The notes under the pieces are model-generated. The model searched no databases. It had not been told where the DNA came from and saw only the letters and a program-made list of their open reading frames with translations. Shown one piece after another: positions 25,138 through 33,690 of a stretch of DNA of 64,000 nt (positions are counted from its first letter, which is position 1; every line of letters starts with the position of its first letter). This DNA is from Campylobacteraceae bacterium (GTDB lineage Bacteria; Campylobacterota; Campylobacteria; Campylobacterales; Sulfurovaceae). The stretch lies in assembly GCA_027035765.1 (NCBI GenBank), contig JALVUD010000036.1:18094-82093 (forward strand), given 5' to 3'. A program made the translations under genes and the position numbers.

Positions 25138-26537
25138 GACGCAATTACGGATATGGACGCCGACGCAAAAAACGGGGAGGCTGGCTCTGGCTCTTTCTCC
25201 TGCTTCTGGCTGCCGGTGCAGCAGGCTATCTCTTTCTCTCCCCCCGTTTCGAGCGAATCCCTCCCTCGGTAGAGCTGAAGCCGAGTTTCTTCTGGGCTCC
25301 CGGCAAAGCGATCAAAGTACCGATTCGGGACAATCAGGGCCTGGGGAGCTATCGGGCGGTCCTCAGCGACGGGAAACAGGAGCTGACCGTCGCTTCGGGG
25401 AGTTTCACGACACCGGTCCGCGAGAGTGAGATCGCTGTCACCCTTCCCAAACAGAGCGGACTCGACCCCCAAAAGGCCCCCTGGCATCTGAAGGTGGAGG
25501 TGAGAGACCGGAGTCTTTGGAATCTGGGGCGGGGAAATGTCGTCTCAGCAGAAGCGAAAGTCCTGGTGGATACCCGCCCTCCGCGAGTGGGGATCGTCGC
25601 CCGGAGCCCCAGTGTAGTCCGGGGCGGCAGCGGTCTGGTGATCTTCCGGGCGACGGACGAGCATCTGAAAGATGCCTATGTCCAGGTGGGGAAAAAGCGC
25701 TTCCGGGTCCTCCCCTACCGGGCCAAAGGCTACTGGGCCACGCTGCTGGCCTGGCCGTTCCGTAACGAGATCTTCGATCCGAAAGTGGTGGCGGTGGACA
25801 AGGCCGGCAACCGGACCGAAGCAAAGATCGCTTTCGAGCGTATCGGCAGGAGCTACCGGGTCTCCTGGATACGCCTCAGTGACCGGTTTCTCCGGGGTAA
25901 AATCGCCGAGGTCGCCCGACTCGATCCCAAGATCGAGGCACTCACCGATCCTCTACGGCGCTTCAAAGCGATCAATGAGGGGATGCGACAACGCAATGAA
26001 GCACTGATCCATCATTACACTGCCGCTCCCAGCCCCGTGGATTTCTCCCGCTGGCGACTGAAGGCTTTCTACCCGCTCAAGAGTGCCAAACGGGTGGCCG
26101 ATTTCGGGGACGAACGCCACTACTACTATCGGGATCGCAACCGGGAGGTTTCCCGCTCCTATCATCTGGGATACGATCTGGCCAGTGTCAGCCATGCTCC
26201 GATCATCAGTTCCAATCCGGCAACGGTGGTCTTCGCGGGCTATAACGGTATCTACGGCAATATGCCGATCCTGGACCACGGCTTCGGTCTCTACACGCTC
26301 TACGGCCACTGCTCCTCGGTTCTGGTCAGCGAAAAGGAGCATGTCCGGGCCGGACAGGTGATCGCCCGGACCGGCAAGACGGGGCTGGCCCTGGGGGACC
26401 ATCTCCATTTCGGGGTTCTGGTCCAGGGCGTGGAGGTGTGGCCTATGGACTGGATGAAACAGAACTGGATCAACAGCCACATTGATGCCGTTTTTCGGGA
26501 GGCGGACCGGATCATCGGCCGGGCAAAAAAGCGTTGA
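25134..26537 (+). CDS. M23-family metallopeptidase, membrane anchored (467 aa)
   Basis: Predicted periplasmic peptidoglycan endopeptidase. After a basic N-terminus (MRRNYGYGRRRKKRGG) there is a single membrane helix (WLWLFLLLLAAGAAGYLFL), a ~300-residue region with Ig-like strands, and a C-terminal LytM domain. Zinc ligands are in YHLGYDLA and DHLHFGVLVQG, with the catalytic-region histidine in LYGHCSSV. It sits directly upstream of lpxC, as I recall for Cj0131 in Campylobacter. Related proteins shape helical cells in Helicobacter (Csd family); a shape role here is inference. Confidence 0.88.
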   Translation: MRRNYGYGRRRKKRGGWLWLFLLLLAAGAAGYLFLSPRFERIPPSVELKPSFFWAPGKAIKVPIRDNQGLGSYRAVLSDGKQELTVASGSFTTPVRESEIAVTLPKQSGLDPQKAPWHLKVEVRDRSLWNLGRGNVVSAEAKVLVDTRPPRVGIVARSPSVVRGGSGLVIFRATDEHLKDAYVQVGKKRFRVLPYRAKGYWATLLAWPFRNEIFDPKVVAVDKAGNRTEAKIAFERIGRSYRVSWIRLSDRFLRGKIAEVARLDPKIEALTDPLRRFKAINEGMRQRNEALIHHYTAAPSPVDFSRWRLKAFYPLKSAKRVADFGDERHYYYRDRNREVSRSYHLGYDLASVSHAPIISSNPATVVFAGYNGIYGNMPILDHGFGLYTLYGHCSSVLVSEKEHVRAGQVIARTGKTGLALGDHLHFGVLVQGVEVWPMDWMKQNWINSHIDAVFREADRIIGRAKKR

Positions 26538-26549
26538 TAAAAATTTGGC

Positions 26550-26555
26550 TATAAT
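26550..26555 (+). promoter_or_regulatory. -10 box TATAAT upstream of lpxC
   Basis: A perfect TATAAT in the short M23-lpxC gap. The implied start site (about 26562) lies downstream of an ATG at 26556 and upstream of the ATG at 26595, which supports the latter as the lpxC start. Confidence 0.5.
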
Positions 26556-26594
26556 ATGCACAATAACTCCGCCCGAGCGGCACGAAGGGAAGGA

Positions 26595-27479
26595 ATGCAC
26601 CAGCGGACTATCGCCAAACCCACCGAAGTGGTGGGGATCGGCCTTCACAAGGGCGAATCGATCCGTCTGAGGATTGAGCCTCTCGATGCCGACAGCGGCA
26701 TCATCTTCTACCGCAGCGACCTGGGCCGAAGCATTCCCCTGAGCCCCTCTGCTGTCATCGATACCCGAATGGCCACGGTCATCGGAGCCCCCGACGGCTA
26801 TATCTCCACCATCGAGCATTTCCTATCGGCCCTCTACGCCCACGGAATCGACAATCTCCGGATCGTCCTGGAGGGCAATGAAATGCCCATTATGGACGGC
26901 AGTGCCGTCTCCTTCTGTCTGCTGCTCCAGGAGGCGGGGATCCGTACTCTGGAGCAGCCCAAGCGCTTTCTGAAGATCCGTCGGCCGGTGGAGATCCGGG
27001 AGGGAGAGAAGTACGTCCGTCTGGAGCCCTCCGAGGAGATCTCCTTCGATTTCGAGATCGATTTCGACCATCCCGCCATCGGCCGCCAGCGTTTCTCTTT
27101 CGATTTCACTCTGAGCAGCTATATGGAGGAGATCGCCCGGGCCAGAACCTTCGGTTTCGCCCGGGATATCCAGTATCTTCAGAGTCAGAATCTCGCCCTG
27201 GGCGCCAGCCTGAAAAACGCTATCGGCCTGGACGAACACAAGGTCCTCAATCCCGAGGGACTACGCTATTCCGACGAGTTCGTCCGCCACAAGATTCTCG
27301 ATGCCATGGGGGATATGATGGTCACCGGTCACAACCTGCTGGGACACTACCGCTCCTTCGCCGGCAGCCATGATCTCAATCACCGCCTGACGGAAAAGCT
27401 GCTGGCCGACGCGGCCAACTATGAGATTGTGGCTCTGGAGCAGATCCGGAGTCCCCATTATGAGCGGTGTTTTGCCTAA
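26595..27479 (+). CDS. lpxC: UDP-3-O-acyl-N-acetylglucosamine deacetylase (294 aa)
   Basis: Zinc-dependent committed step of lipid A synthesis. Motifs are VGIGLHKGESIRL, TIEHFLSALYAHGIDNL (zinc histidine), the IMDGSA segment, the RTFGFARD strand, the zinc site HKILDAMGDM and the acid-base GSHDLNH. AAGGGAAGG precedes the chosen ATG. The product shows that the cell makes a lipid A outer membrane. The following gene overlaps it by 20 bp. Confidence 0.95.
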   Translation: MHQRTIAKPTEVVGIGLHKGESIRLRIEPLDADSGIIFYRSDLGRSIPLSPSAVIDTRMATVIGAPDGYISTIEHFLSALYAHGIDNLRIVLEGNEMPIMDGSAVSFCLLLQEAGIRTLEQPKRFLKIRRPVEIREGEKYVRLEPSEEISFDFEIDFDHPAIGRQRFSFDFTLSSYMEEIARARTFGFARDIQYLQSQNLALGASLKNAIGLDEHKVLNPEGLRYSDEFVRHKILDAMGDMMVTGHNLLGHYRSFAGSHDLNHRLTEKLLADAANYEIVALEQIRSPHYERCFA

Positions 27480-27927
27480 GCGGACTCTCCTGATCAATCC
27501 CGTTGCTTCTCCGTTGCAGTTTGCCCTTTATGAGGGAGGTGAGCTGCAGCGCAGCTGGGAACGCGACGGTTACGCTTCCGAAGTTCTGCTGCCGGAGCTG
27601 GAGCGCATCTTGCGTGAAAAGAGACTCGATGAGATCCTCTATGTCAACGGTCCCGGCAGCCAGATGGGGATCAAACTCACCTACATCGCCCTGGAGACCC
27701 TGCGGCTGCTGCGGGGAATCCCTTTCGGAGCGGTCAGCGCTTTCGCCCTCAACGGCGGCCGGCCTCTCAAGGCCATGGGACGGCTCTATTTCGTCAAAGA
27801 AAAAGAGACTATAATTACGCAACCTCTCGAGGAAACCATTGTGCAGGAGTTCTCGTTCCCCTCTTCGCTGGAGGCACTGGAACGGGAGCCGGAGAACCGG
27901 CCCGACTATCGACTGCCTGCCGTCTAA
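27460..27927 (+). CDS. TsaB-like (degenerate YeaZ) protein (155 aa)
   Basis: The position between lpxC and thrB and the fold pattern match the divergent TsaB of Campylobacterota (Cj0133 position). TsaB helps load threonylcarbamoyl on A37 of tRNA by pairing with TsaD. Visible traces are an N-terminal strand TLLINPVASPLQFALY, the family block YVNGPGSQMGIKLTYIALETLRLL and IPFGAVSAFALN. The C-terminal half is much shorter than in E. coli TsaB. The start overlaps the lpxC end. A TATAAT at 27810 lies within it and could drive thrB. Confidence 0.6.
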   Translation: MSGVLPKRTLLINPVASPLQFALYEGGELQRSWERDGYASEVLLPELERILREKRLDEILYVNGPGSQMGIKLTYIALETLRLLRGIPFGAVSAFALNGGRPLKAMGRLYFVKEKETIITQPLEETIVQEFSFPSSLEALEREPENRPDYRLPAV

Positions 27928-27936
27928 AGGCCCGAT

Positions 27937-28821
27937 GTGTTTATCAGTGTACCCGCAACGAGTGCCAATCTGGGGCCGGGGTTCGATACCCTGGGGCTCG
28001 CCATCGATCTGCGCAACGAGATCGTCATCAAGCCCTCCCGATTTCTGAGTGTCTCCACCAAAGGGGAGGGGGCCGACAACCCCAAGATCAAAAAGAACAC
28101 CCTCTTTCTCCATATCTTCAACGAACAGTACCGGCGCCTCACGGGAGGCAAGCAGCCGGTTTTTCGCTTCGAGTTCACCAACCGCATCCCCATTTCCCGA
28201 GGGCTCGGAAGTTCGTCTGCGGTGATCGTCGCTGCCATCACCGCCGCCCATGTTGCCGCCGGAGCCAAATATAACAAGCGCAAGATCCTCAACACCGCTC
28301 TACGCTATGAGCATCACCCCGACAATATCACTCCCGCGGTGATGGGAGGGTTCAATGTCGCCTGTCTGGAGGGGGAGAGAGTCTACAGCAAGAAACGCCG
28401 TCTTCCCGCCTATCTGCGGGCGGTCCTGGTGGTGCCGGACCGAAGAATCTCCACCAACCGCTCCCGCAACGTTCTTCCGAAGATGTATACCAAGGAGGAG
28501 CTGGTCTACTCCCTCTCGCGGGCAGCCTATATGACCGCACTCTTCATGAGCGAATCCTGGGATCTGCTGCGGATCGCTGCCAAAGACAAGATCCATCAGG
28601 AGCGCCGTATGAAGATGATGCCCGAACTCTTTGATGTCCAGAAGACCGCGCTGGATCACGGGGCGCTTATGAGCACCCTCTCCGGCAGTGGATCGACTTT
28701 CTTCAATTTGGCCTACGCCGACGATGCCGATGCTCTGGCGACAGCTTTGGCGGAACGCTTTCCCCAGTTCCGGGTCATGACCCACGGTCTAGATAATACG
28801 GGCGTCATAGGAAAGTCCTGA
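27937..28821 (+). CDS. thrB: Homoserine kinase (294 aa)
   Basis: GHMP-family kinase phosphorylating homoserine in threonine synthesis. N-terminal [19 protein letters not shown], the ATP loop [15 protein letters not shown] and the C-terminal [12 protein letters not shown] are diagnostic. The start is GTG with AAAGG upstream; an ATG overlapping it by two bases is out of frame. The position between tsaB-like and ylxR-infB is the Campylobacterota arrangement. Confidence 0.95.
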   Translation: MFISVPATSANLGPGFDTLGLAIDLRNEIVIKPSRFLSVSTKGEGADNPKIKKNTLFLHIFNEQYRRLTGGKQPVFRFEFTNRIPISRGLGSSSAVIVAAITAAHVAAGAKYNKRKILNTALRYEHHPDNITPAVMGGFNVACLEGERVYSKKRRLPAYLRAVLVVPDRRISTNRSRNVLPKMYTKEELVYSLSRAAYMTALFMSESWDLLRIAAKDKIHQERRMKMMPELFDVQKTALDHGALMSTLSGSGSTFFNLAYADDADALATALAERFPQFRVMTHGLDNTGVIGKS

Positions 28822-28834
28822 CTTTTTTGGTATA

Positions 28835-29080
28835 ATGCCCGTGAAAAAATATCCTATTCGAATGTGTATTGCCTGCAGAAACAGAGAACCCCAACATACA
28901 TTAATCCGAATACAGTTTGAAGGTGGTCGGGTCATACCCTATCGCGGTCAGGGCCGGAGCAGTTATATCTGCCGCGCCTGCAGTCAGAATACGAAGAGGA
29001 TCAAACAACTGTCAAAACGCTTCCGGATCGAGGAGGAGGCTTTTGTCAAGCTACTAAAGGAGTGCTACACTGATGGGTGA
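28835..29080 (+). CDS. YlxR-family RNA-binding protein (RnpM-like), 81 aa
   Basis: Small basic protein of the DUF448 family encoded next to infB in many bacteria; in Bacillus it binds and modulates RNase P RNA. Motifs are RMCIACRNREPQHTLIRI, GRSSYICRACSQN (a paired-cysteine variant) and the C-terminal helix with LSKRFRIEEEAFVKLLKE. A TATAAT sequence overlaps the ATG, and no ribosome-binding site is evident; ATG at 28862 would be an alternative start. It overlaps infB by 8 bp. RNase P RNA itself is at 62.6 kb. Confidence 0.88.
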   Translation: MPVKKYPIRMCIACRNREPQHTLIRIQFEGGRVIPYRGQGRSSYICRACSQNTKRIKQLSKRFRIEEEAFVKLLKECYTDG

Positions 29081-31682
29081 TAAAGTCAAGATCCAGGAGA
29101 TTGCGGCCGAGGCCGGAATGTCCAACAGCGAGCTGCTGAACAAAGCCAAAGAGCTTGGATTCGATGTCAAAGTTGCGGGGAGTTCCGTGACCCTGGACCA
29201 GGCAGCGATGCTGATGGACTATGCGATGACGGGACGCTGGCCCGATGCTCTACCGAAGCCGGGAGCCGGAAAAACGTCGTCGGCCGAAAACGAGGCTGAA
29301 AAGGCAGCTCCCGAAGCCGAGGGTGAAAAGGGTGCCGAAGAGGCCGTAAGCGTCGAGACAGTGGCCGAGACCCCGGCAGAGGAAGCGCCCGCCGTTGAGG
29401 CCGCCGCACCGAAAAAGAGTGCGACGGTCCGCAAAGGGATCACCGCCACCGCCCGCAAGAGTGCCGAAACGGCCGAAGAGGAAGCGGAGACACCTCTGCG
29501 GCGTGCCCCCTTGCGCAAAAAAGGGATTACCATCGTCAAGAAGGCGAAGCCGGCTCCGAGCCGGGAGAAAAAGATCTCCCTATCCAACGTCTCTCCCAGC
29601 GCCTCTTCCAAAAAGAAGAAAAAGAAGACTCCCGCCGAAGCCAAATCCACTGGCGAAAAGCTGGAGATCCTGGGCGAGCGGGATCTGGGAGGATCTGTGG
29701 AGCTCTTCGAGGAGCAGGAGGTGGTCCTGCTGGATTTTTCCGACAAGACCATCTTCGAGGAGCAGCAGCGTCAGGAGGAGCGCCGTCGTGCCGAAGCCAA
29801 ACGGCGGGCTGCTCAGGGGATCGGCGGTATGCCGCAGCGCAACTTCCCCAACCGTCCCGGCGGGCGCAATATCCGCCGCGGCGGACGCCGTAGAAAATAT
29901 ACCAAACAAGAGAATACAGAAAAGGTCAGCGTGGTAAGAATCCCCGAAGATGTTCGTGTCTATGAGTTCGCCGAGAAGGTCGGCAAAAGTGTCGGCGAAG
30001 TGGTCAAGGTCCTCTTCGCCCTGGGAACCATGGTGACCAAAAACGACTTCCTCGACAAAGATGCCATCGAGATCCTGGCCGAAGAGTTTGATGTACAGGT
30101 CGAGACCATCAACCCTCTGGATGAGTTGGACTATGTCGCCGCCTACGATGCCGAGCCCAATACCGTCGAAGAGCCCCGTCCTCCGGTCATCACCGTCATG
30201 GGACACGTTGACCACGGAAAGACCTCGCTGCTGGACTATATCCGCTCCACCAAAGTGGCCGCCAAAGAGGCGGGAGGAATCACCCAGCACGTCGGTGCCT
30301 ATCAGGTGGAAAAAGACGGGGAGAAGATCACCTTCATCGACACCCCGGGCCACGCCGCCTTTACCGAAATGCGGGCACGGGGAGCCCAGGCGACCGATAT
30401 CGCCGTCATTGTCGTCGCGGCCGATGACGGGGTGATGCCCCAGACCAAGGAGTCCATCGCCCATGCCCAGGCGGCCGGGGTCCCCATCATCATCGCCATC
30501 ACCAAGATCGACAAGCCCACCGCCAACATCGACAATGTCAAGTCCCAGCTGGCGGAGATCGGCATTCTCCCCGTGGATTGGGGCGGAGAGTACGAGACCG
30601 TCGCCGTCTCCTCCCACACCGGCGAGGGGATCGACGAACTGCTGGAGACCATCGTGCTCCAGTCCGAAATGATGGAACTCACCGCCGATCCTACCCGCCG
30701 GGCCAAAGCGATCGTCATCGAGAGCTCGGTGGAGAAGGGCTTCGGTCCTGTGGCCAACGTCATCGTCAAGAACGGGACCCTTCACGTGGGGGACAACGTC
30801 ATCGTCGGGACCACCTACGGCCGGGTGCGGACCCTGATCCTCGACGACGGCAGCCGTGCCAAAGAGATCGGGCCCAGCACTCCTGCCGCCGTGGTGGGAC
30901 TCCATGACGTGCCCCAGGCCGGCGAGGTGCTGGTGGGTATGGAGAGCGAGAAGGAGGCGAAGGAGCTGGCGGACAAACGCAAAGAGTACGCCCGGGCCAA
31001 AGAGCTCTCCAAAAGCACCAAGGTCTCCATCGACGAACTGGGAAGCCTCATCGCCGAAGGGAAGATCAAGAAACTTCCCCTGGTGGTCAAAGCCGATGTC
31101 CAGGGATCCCTGGAGGCGATCAAATCGGCGCTGGCGGATCTGAAGAACGAAGAGGTCAAAGTCGACATCATCCACGGAGGAGTCGGCGGGATCACCGAGA
31201 GTGACGTGCTCCTGGCCGACGCCAGCGAGAATGCGCTGATCCTCGGCTTCAATGTCCGCCCCACCGGTGCGGTCAAGAAGAAGGCCGAGGATCTGGGGAT
31301 CGAAGTCAAGACCTACTCCATCATCTACGACCTGATTGACGATGTCAAAGCGCTGCTGGGAGGTCTGATGAGCCCGGTCGTCACCGAAGAGGTCACCGGC
31401 CAGGCCGAAGTACGGGAGACCTTCACCGTGGCCAAGGTCGGGACCATCGCCGGATGTATGGTCACCGACGGTGTCATCGAGCGCAATGCCGGCGCCCGGC
31501 TCATCCGTGATGGCGTGGTGGTCTATACGAGCCGCATCAGCTCCCTCAAGCGTTTCACCGAAGATGCCAAAGAGGTCCGGGCCGGTTTCGAGTGCGGGAT
31601 CATGCTGGAGAACTTCAACGACATCAAAGTGGGTGATGTCATCGAGACCTTCAAAGAGGTGGAGGAACAGGCGACGCTATGA
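29073..31682 (+). CDS. infB: Translation initiation factor IF-2 (869 aa)
   Basis: GTPase that brings initiator tRNA to the 30S subunit. The N-terminal IF2_N module (VKIQEIAAEAGMSNSELLNKAKELG) is followed by a ~200-residue low-complexity Ala/Glu/Lys linker. A second IF2_N-like module starts near residue 290, and the G domain has GHVDHGKTSLLDYI, DTPGHAAFTEMRARG and ITKIDKP. Domains II-IV complete the protein. It overlaps ylxR by 8 bp and rbfA by 4 bp. Long open frames on the opposite strand here are codon-bias artefacts. Confidence 0.97.
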   Translation: MGDKVKIQEIAAEAGMSNSELLNKAKELGFDVKVAGSSVTLDQAAMLMDYAMTGRWPDALPKPGAGKTSSAENEAEKAAPEAEGEKGAEEAVSVETVAETPAEEAPAVEAAAPKKSATVRKGITATARKSAETAEEEAETPLRRAPLRKKGITIVKKAKPAPSREKKISLSNVSPSASSKKKKKKTPAEAKSTGEKLEILGERDLGGSVELFEEQEVVLLDFSDKTIFEEQQRQEERRRAEAKRRAAQGIGGMPQRNFPNRPGGRNIRRGGRRRKYTKQENTEKVSVVRIPEDVRVYEFAEKVGKSVGEVVKVLFALGTMVTKNDFLDKDAIEILAEEFDVQVETINPLDELDYVAAYDAEPNTVEEPRPPVITVMGHVDHGKTSLLDYIRSTKVAAKEAGGITQHVGAYQVEKDGEKITFIDTPGHAAFTEMRARGAQATDIAVIVVAADDGVMPQTKESIAHAQAAGVPIIIAITKIDKPTANIDNVKSQLAEIGILPVDWGGEYETVAVSSHTGEGIDELLETIVLQSEMMELTADPTRRAKAIVIESSVEKGFGPVANVIVKNGTLHVGDNVIVGTTYGRVRTLILDDGSRAKEIGPSTPAAVVGLHDVPQAGEVLVGMESEKEAKELADKRKEYARAKELSKSTKVSIDELGSLIAEGKIKKLPLVVKADVQGSLEAIKSALADLKNEEVKVDIIHGGVGGITESDVLLADASENALILGFNVRPTGAVKKKAEDLGIEVKTYSIIYDLIDDVKALLGGLMSPVVTEEVTGQAEVRETFTVAKVGTIAGCMVTDGVIERNAGARLIRDGVVVYTSRISSLKRFTEDAKEVRAGFECGIMLENFNDIKVGDVIETFKEVEEQATL

Positions 31683-32044
31683 ACCAGGCAGAGATCAAGC
31701 GCAAACGGACCGAATCGGTCCTGCGCGAACTGATCCCCGAAGCCCTGGGGACCCTGGACGACGAGCGGATCAACGCCCTGAACGTCACAGAGGTACTCTG
31801 CTCCCGGGGACGTTACGACGCCCGGGTCTTTCTGGATCCTGCCGGGATCGAACCCGAGGAGCAGGAAGAGGTGTTGCGGCGGCTGCGGAAGGTCGCCGGC
31901 TATCTCAAGACCTATATCAAAGAGGCAGAGGGGTGGTACAAGGCCCCCAACTTCACCTTCGAGTTCGATGACGAGCTGGAGCGGATCAGCCGAATCGACG
32001 AACTCTTCAAAAAGATCGAAAAGGAGATCGGCGATGCCTCTTGA
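31679..32044 (+). CDS. rbfA: 30S ribosome-binding factor RbfA (121 aa)
   Basis: KH-like cold-shock and 30S maturation factor. The N-terminal MNQAEIKRKRTESVLRELIPEAL and the KH-type fold segment LNVTEVLCSRGRYDARVFL followed by a long helix fit RbfA. The C-terminus FEFDDELERISRIDELFKKI is typical (RVDELL-type ending). Placed between infB and rimP with short overlaps, as in other Campylobacterota. Confidence 0.93.
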   Translation: MNQAEIKRKRTESVLRELIPEALGTLDDERINALNVTEVLCSRGRYDARVFLDPAGIEPEEQEEVLRRLRKVAGYLKTYIKEAEGWYKAPNFTFEFDDELERISRIDELFKKIEKEIGDAS

Positions 32045-32471
32045 AGATCAGATCGCCAAAATCGTCGCCAGCCACGGCGCGGAGTTCTACGATACTGAGA
32101 CGGTCAACGAGAACGATCAGACCATCTACCGTGTCTACATCACCAAAGAGGGCGGGGTGGATCTGGACACCTGCGCCGAGATCTCCAACGACCTTTCCCC
32201 TCTGCTGGATGTCCATCCCCCCGTCAGCGGCAACTACTTCCTGGAAGTGAGCTCCCCCGGGATCGAACGGCCTCTCAAAAAACCGCGCCATTTCCAAAAT
32301 GCCGTCGGAGAGCGGGTCAAGCTCAAGATCGCCGGCGGGGAGAAGCTCAAAGGGATCCTCGAGTCCGCCGACGAGGAGGGGATCGTCCTGCGTAACAAAG
32401 AGGGAGAGCACCGCTTCGGCTATCCCCAGATCCTCAAAGCCCGCACCTACTTCGACTGGGCCAACATGTAA
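32034..32471 (+). CDS. rimP: Ribosome maturation factor RimP (145 aa)
   Basis: Assists 30S assembly. The two-domain RimP pattern is visible: IAKIVASHGAEFYDTETV, DLDTCAEISNDLSPLLDV, the highly conserved YFLEVSSPGIERPLKKPRHF and a C-terminal Sm-like barrel (KLKGILESADEEGIVLR). AAAAGGAG precedes the ATG, which overlaps rbfA by 11 bp. This gene ends the ~10-kb nad/lpxC/infB block; an AT-rich 98-bp gap follows. Confidence 0.94.
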   Translation: MPLEDQIAKIVASHGAEFYDTETVNENDQTIYRVYITKEGGVDLDTCAEISNDLSPLLDVHPPVSGNYFLEVSSPGIERPLKKPRHFQNAVGERVKLKIAGGEKLKGILESADEEGIVLRNKEGEHRFGYPQILKARTYFDWANM

Positions 32472-32569
32472 ACCCCTAATCTATTGTTAACTATTCATTA
32501 TCTTTTTAAGTAAAAATAAATGACTATTTTGTTAATGTATCTTTAGTTCATTAAGTTAGGGAGGGGTAA

Positions 32570-33253
32570 ATGAAGAAAGTGGTACTTTCGATGTCGACTG
32601 TGCTGGCAATGAGTACGTTTGCATTAGGGGGCGGTGATGTTGTGCCGGCAATAAATGATGATGGTGGTTTTTATATAGGGCTGGAAGCCGGTTATCTTAA
32701 CGGTAAAGCCGAGCATAGATATTTATGGGGTGGAAGTGAATTCGCACCTCGAGGGGACTCAGATCCAGATGGGAGTATTGCCGGGATTCTTGCAGGGTAT
32801 CAGCGATACTTCGGAAACTATCTTTTGGGTTTAGAAGCTGACTTCATGATGAGTGGATCGAAAGGATCGTTTGAGGATTTTAGCGGTGCCACATCTGCAG
32901 GTCGTTCGGAGATCAATTACATATATTCATTGAGAATTAGAGCAGGATATCGCTTTGATTCCTGGGATACGTTGGCATACCTGACGGTAGGGTATGGGGG
33001 CGCTGATGTGGATCTATATGGTGGGCCAGCTGGTTCCATGCCTACTGATGGTTATACTGCGCACTATCACGGAGGTGTATTTGGTGGCGGCCTTGAAAAA
33101 GCTTTTGGAAAACATGTCCATATACGCCTGGAATATCGCTACAGCAATTTAGGAACAAAAACTGGTTCACTTCTTCCTGGTTACGGGGATGTTGAGATGC
33201 CAGTGAAATTAAAAACTCACCAATTCATTGGTGCTGTCTATTATCAATTTTAA
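32570..33253 (+). CDS. Outer-membrane beta-barrel (porin-like) protein (227 aa)
   Basis: Signal peptide MKKVVLSMSTVLAMSTFALGG, then amphipathic alternating strands ending in an aromatic residue (FIGAVYYQF), the usual outer-membrane sorting end. It resembles OmpA-like or OmpW-like 8-stranded barrels: GGFYIGLEAGYLNGK, GNYLLGLEADFMMSG, YSLRIRAGYRFDSWDTLAYLTVGYGGADVD, HIRLEYRYSNLG. The base composition is clearly lower in GC than all neighbours, and codons such as ATA, TTA and AGA appear, suggesting recent acquisition or distinct selection. It has its own AT-rich leader and a GGAGGGG ribosome-binding site. Confidence 0.83.
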   Translation: MKKVVLSMSTVLAMSTFALGGGDVVPAINDDGGFYIGLEAGYLNGKAEHRYLWGGSEFAPRGDSDPDGSIAGILAGYQRYFGNYLLGLEADFMMSGSKGSFEDFSGATSAGRSEINYIYSLRIRAGYRFDSWDTLAYLTVGYGGADVDLYGGPAGSMPTDGYTAHYHGGVFGGGLEKAFGKHVHIRLEYRYSNLGTKTGSLLPGYGDVEMPVKLKTHQFIGAVYYQF

Positions 33254-33276
33254 TACTTTATACGTTAAGAAAGAAA

Positions 33277-33291
33277 CCCCAAAAATTGGGG
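33277..33291 (-). terminator. Hairpin CCCC/GGGG with T-rich tail on the minus strand
   Basis: CCCC and GGGG around an AAAAATT loop; on the minus strand the stem is followed by TTTCTTTCTT. It is downstream of the small ORF and liv genes on that strand and also ends the barrel gene on the other. The stem is short, so support is moderate. Confidence 0.4.
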
Positions 33292-33402
33292 ATTTGCCGC
33301 CGAACGATATTTTGCTATCTCTGATGTCACATTGAATTTGATGATTGGTAGATGACTCTCCAAATCCTGACATGATCCATTTATAGAAGTGGAGGTTTTG
33401 CC

Positions 33403-33579
33403 TCATGCGGCTTTGTGACGCAGAATTCCTGAAGCCGTTCTCGGTTTTTTCTCTGCAGTGGGCAGAGCCTCTTTCCCGCGGATATCCATACCGAGATTGG
33501 AGAGTCGTATCACGATCTGGTAGAGGGTGACTCCAATGACGATCATGGAGTAGATGAAGATCTTTTCAAGTAGTTTCAT
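33403..33579 (-). CDS. Small single-pass membrane protein (58 aa)
   Basis: An ATG with an excellent AAAGGAAAG ribosome-binding site opens a 58-codon frame: MKLLEKIFIYSMIVIGVTLY forms the start of a hydrophobic helix, followed by a charged tail (DIRGKEALPTAEKKPRTAS...). I recognise no family. It lies 111 bp after livF on the same strand, so it may be the last cistron of the transporter operon or independent. The remaining ~145 bp up to the barrel gene contain only a terminator-like hairpin. Confidence 0.55.
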   Translation of the reverse strand: MKLLEKIFIYSMIVIGVTLYQIVIRLSNLGMDIRGKEALPTAEKKPRTASGILRHKAA

Positions 33580-33690
33580 TTGCTTTCCTTTCTATTTGGT
33601 GGAATAGAATTGTCGCAAAAGAGACTTACTCAGTTATTACCGTAGAATTATTTGAATATTAGTTGAGAGAATATTTGGGGTGTTTCCTTC

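Noticed and set aside
29580..31175. 531-codon open frame antisense to infB
   Set aside because: Shadow of infB; the product is low-complexity Asp/His/Gly-rich with no recognisable fold.
33209..33406. 65-codon minus-strand frame overlapping the barrel gene end
   Set aside because: Its ATG overlaps the small-ORF stop (ATGA), which is suggestive, but there is no ribosome-binding site, half of it is antisense to the barrel gene, and it spans a terminator-like hairpin.
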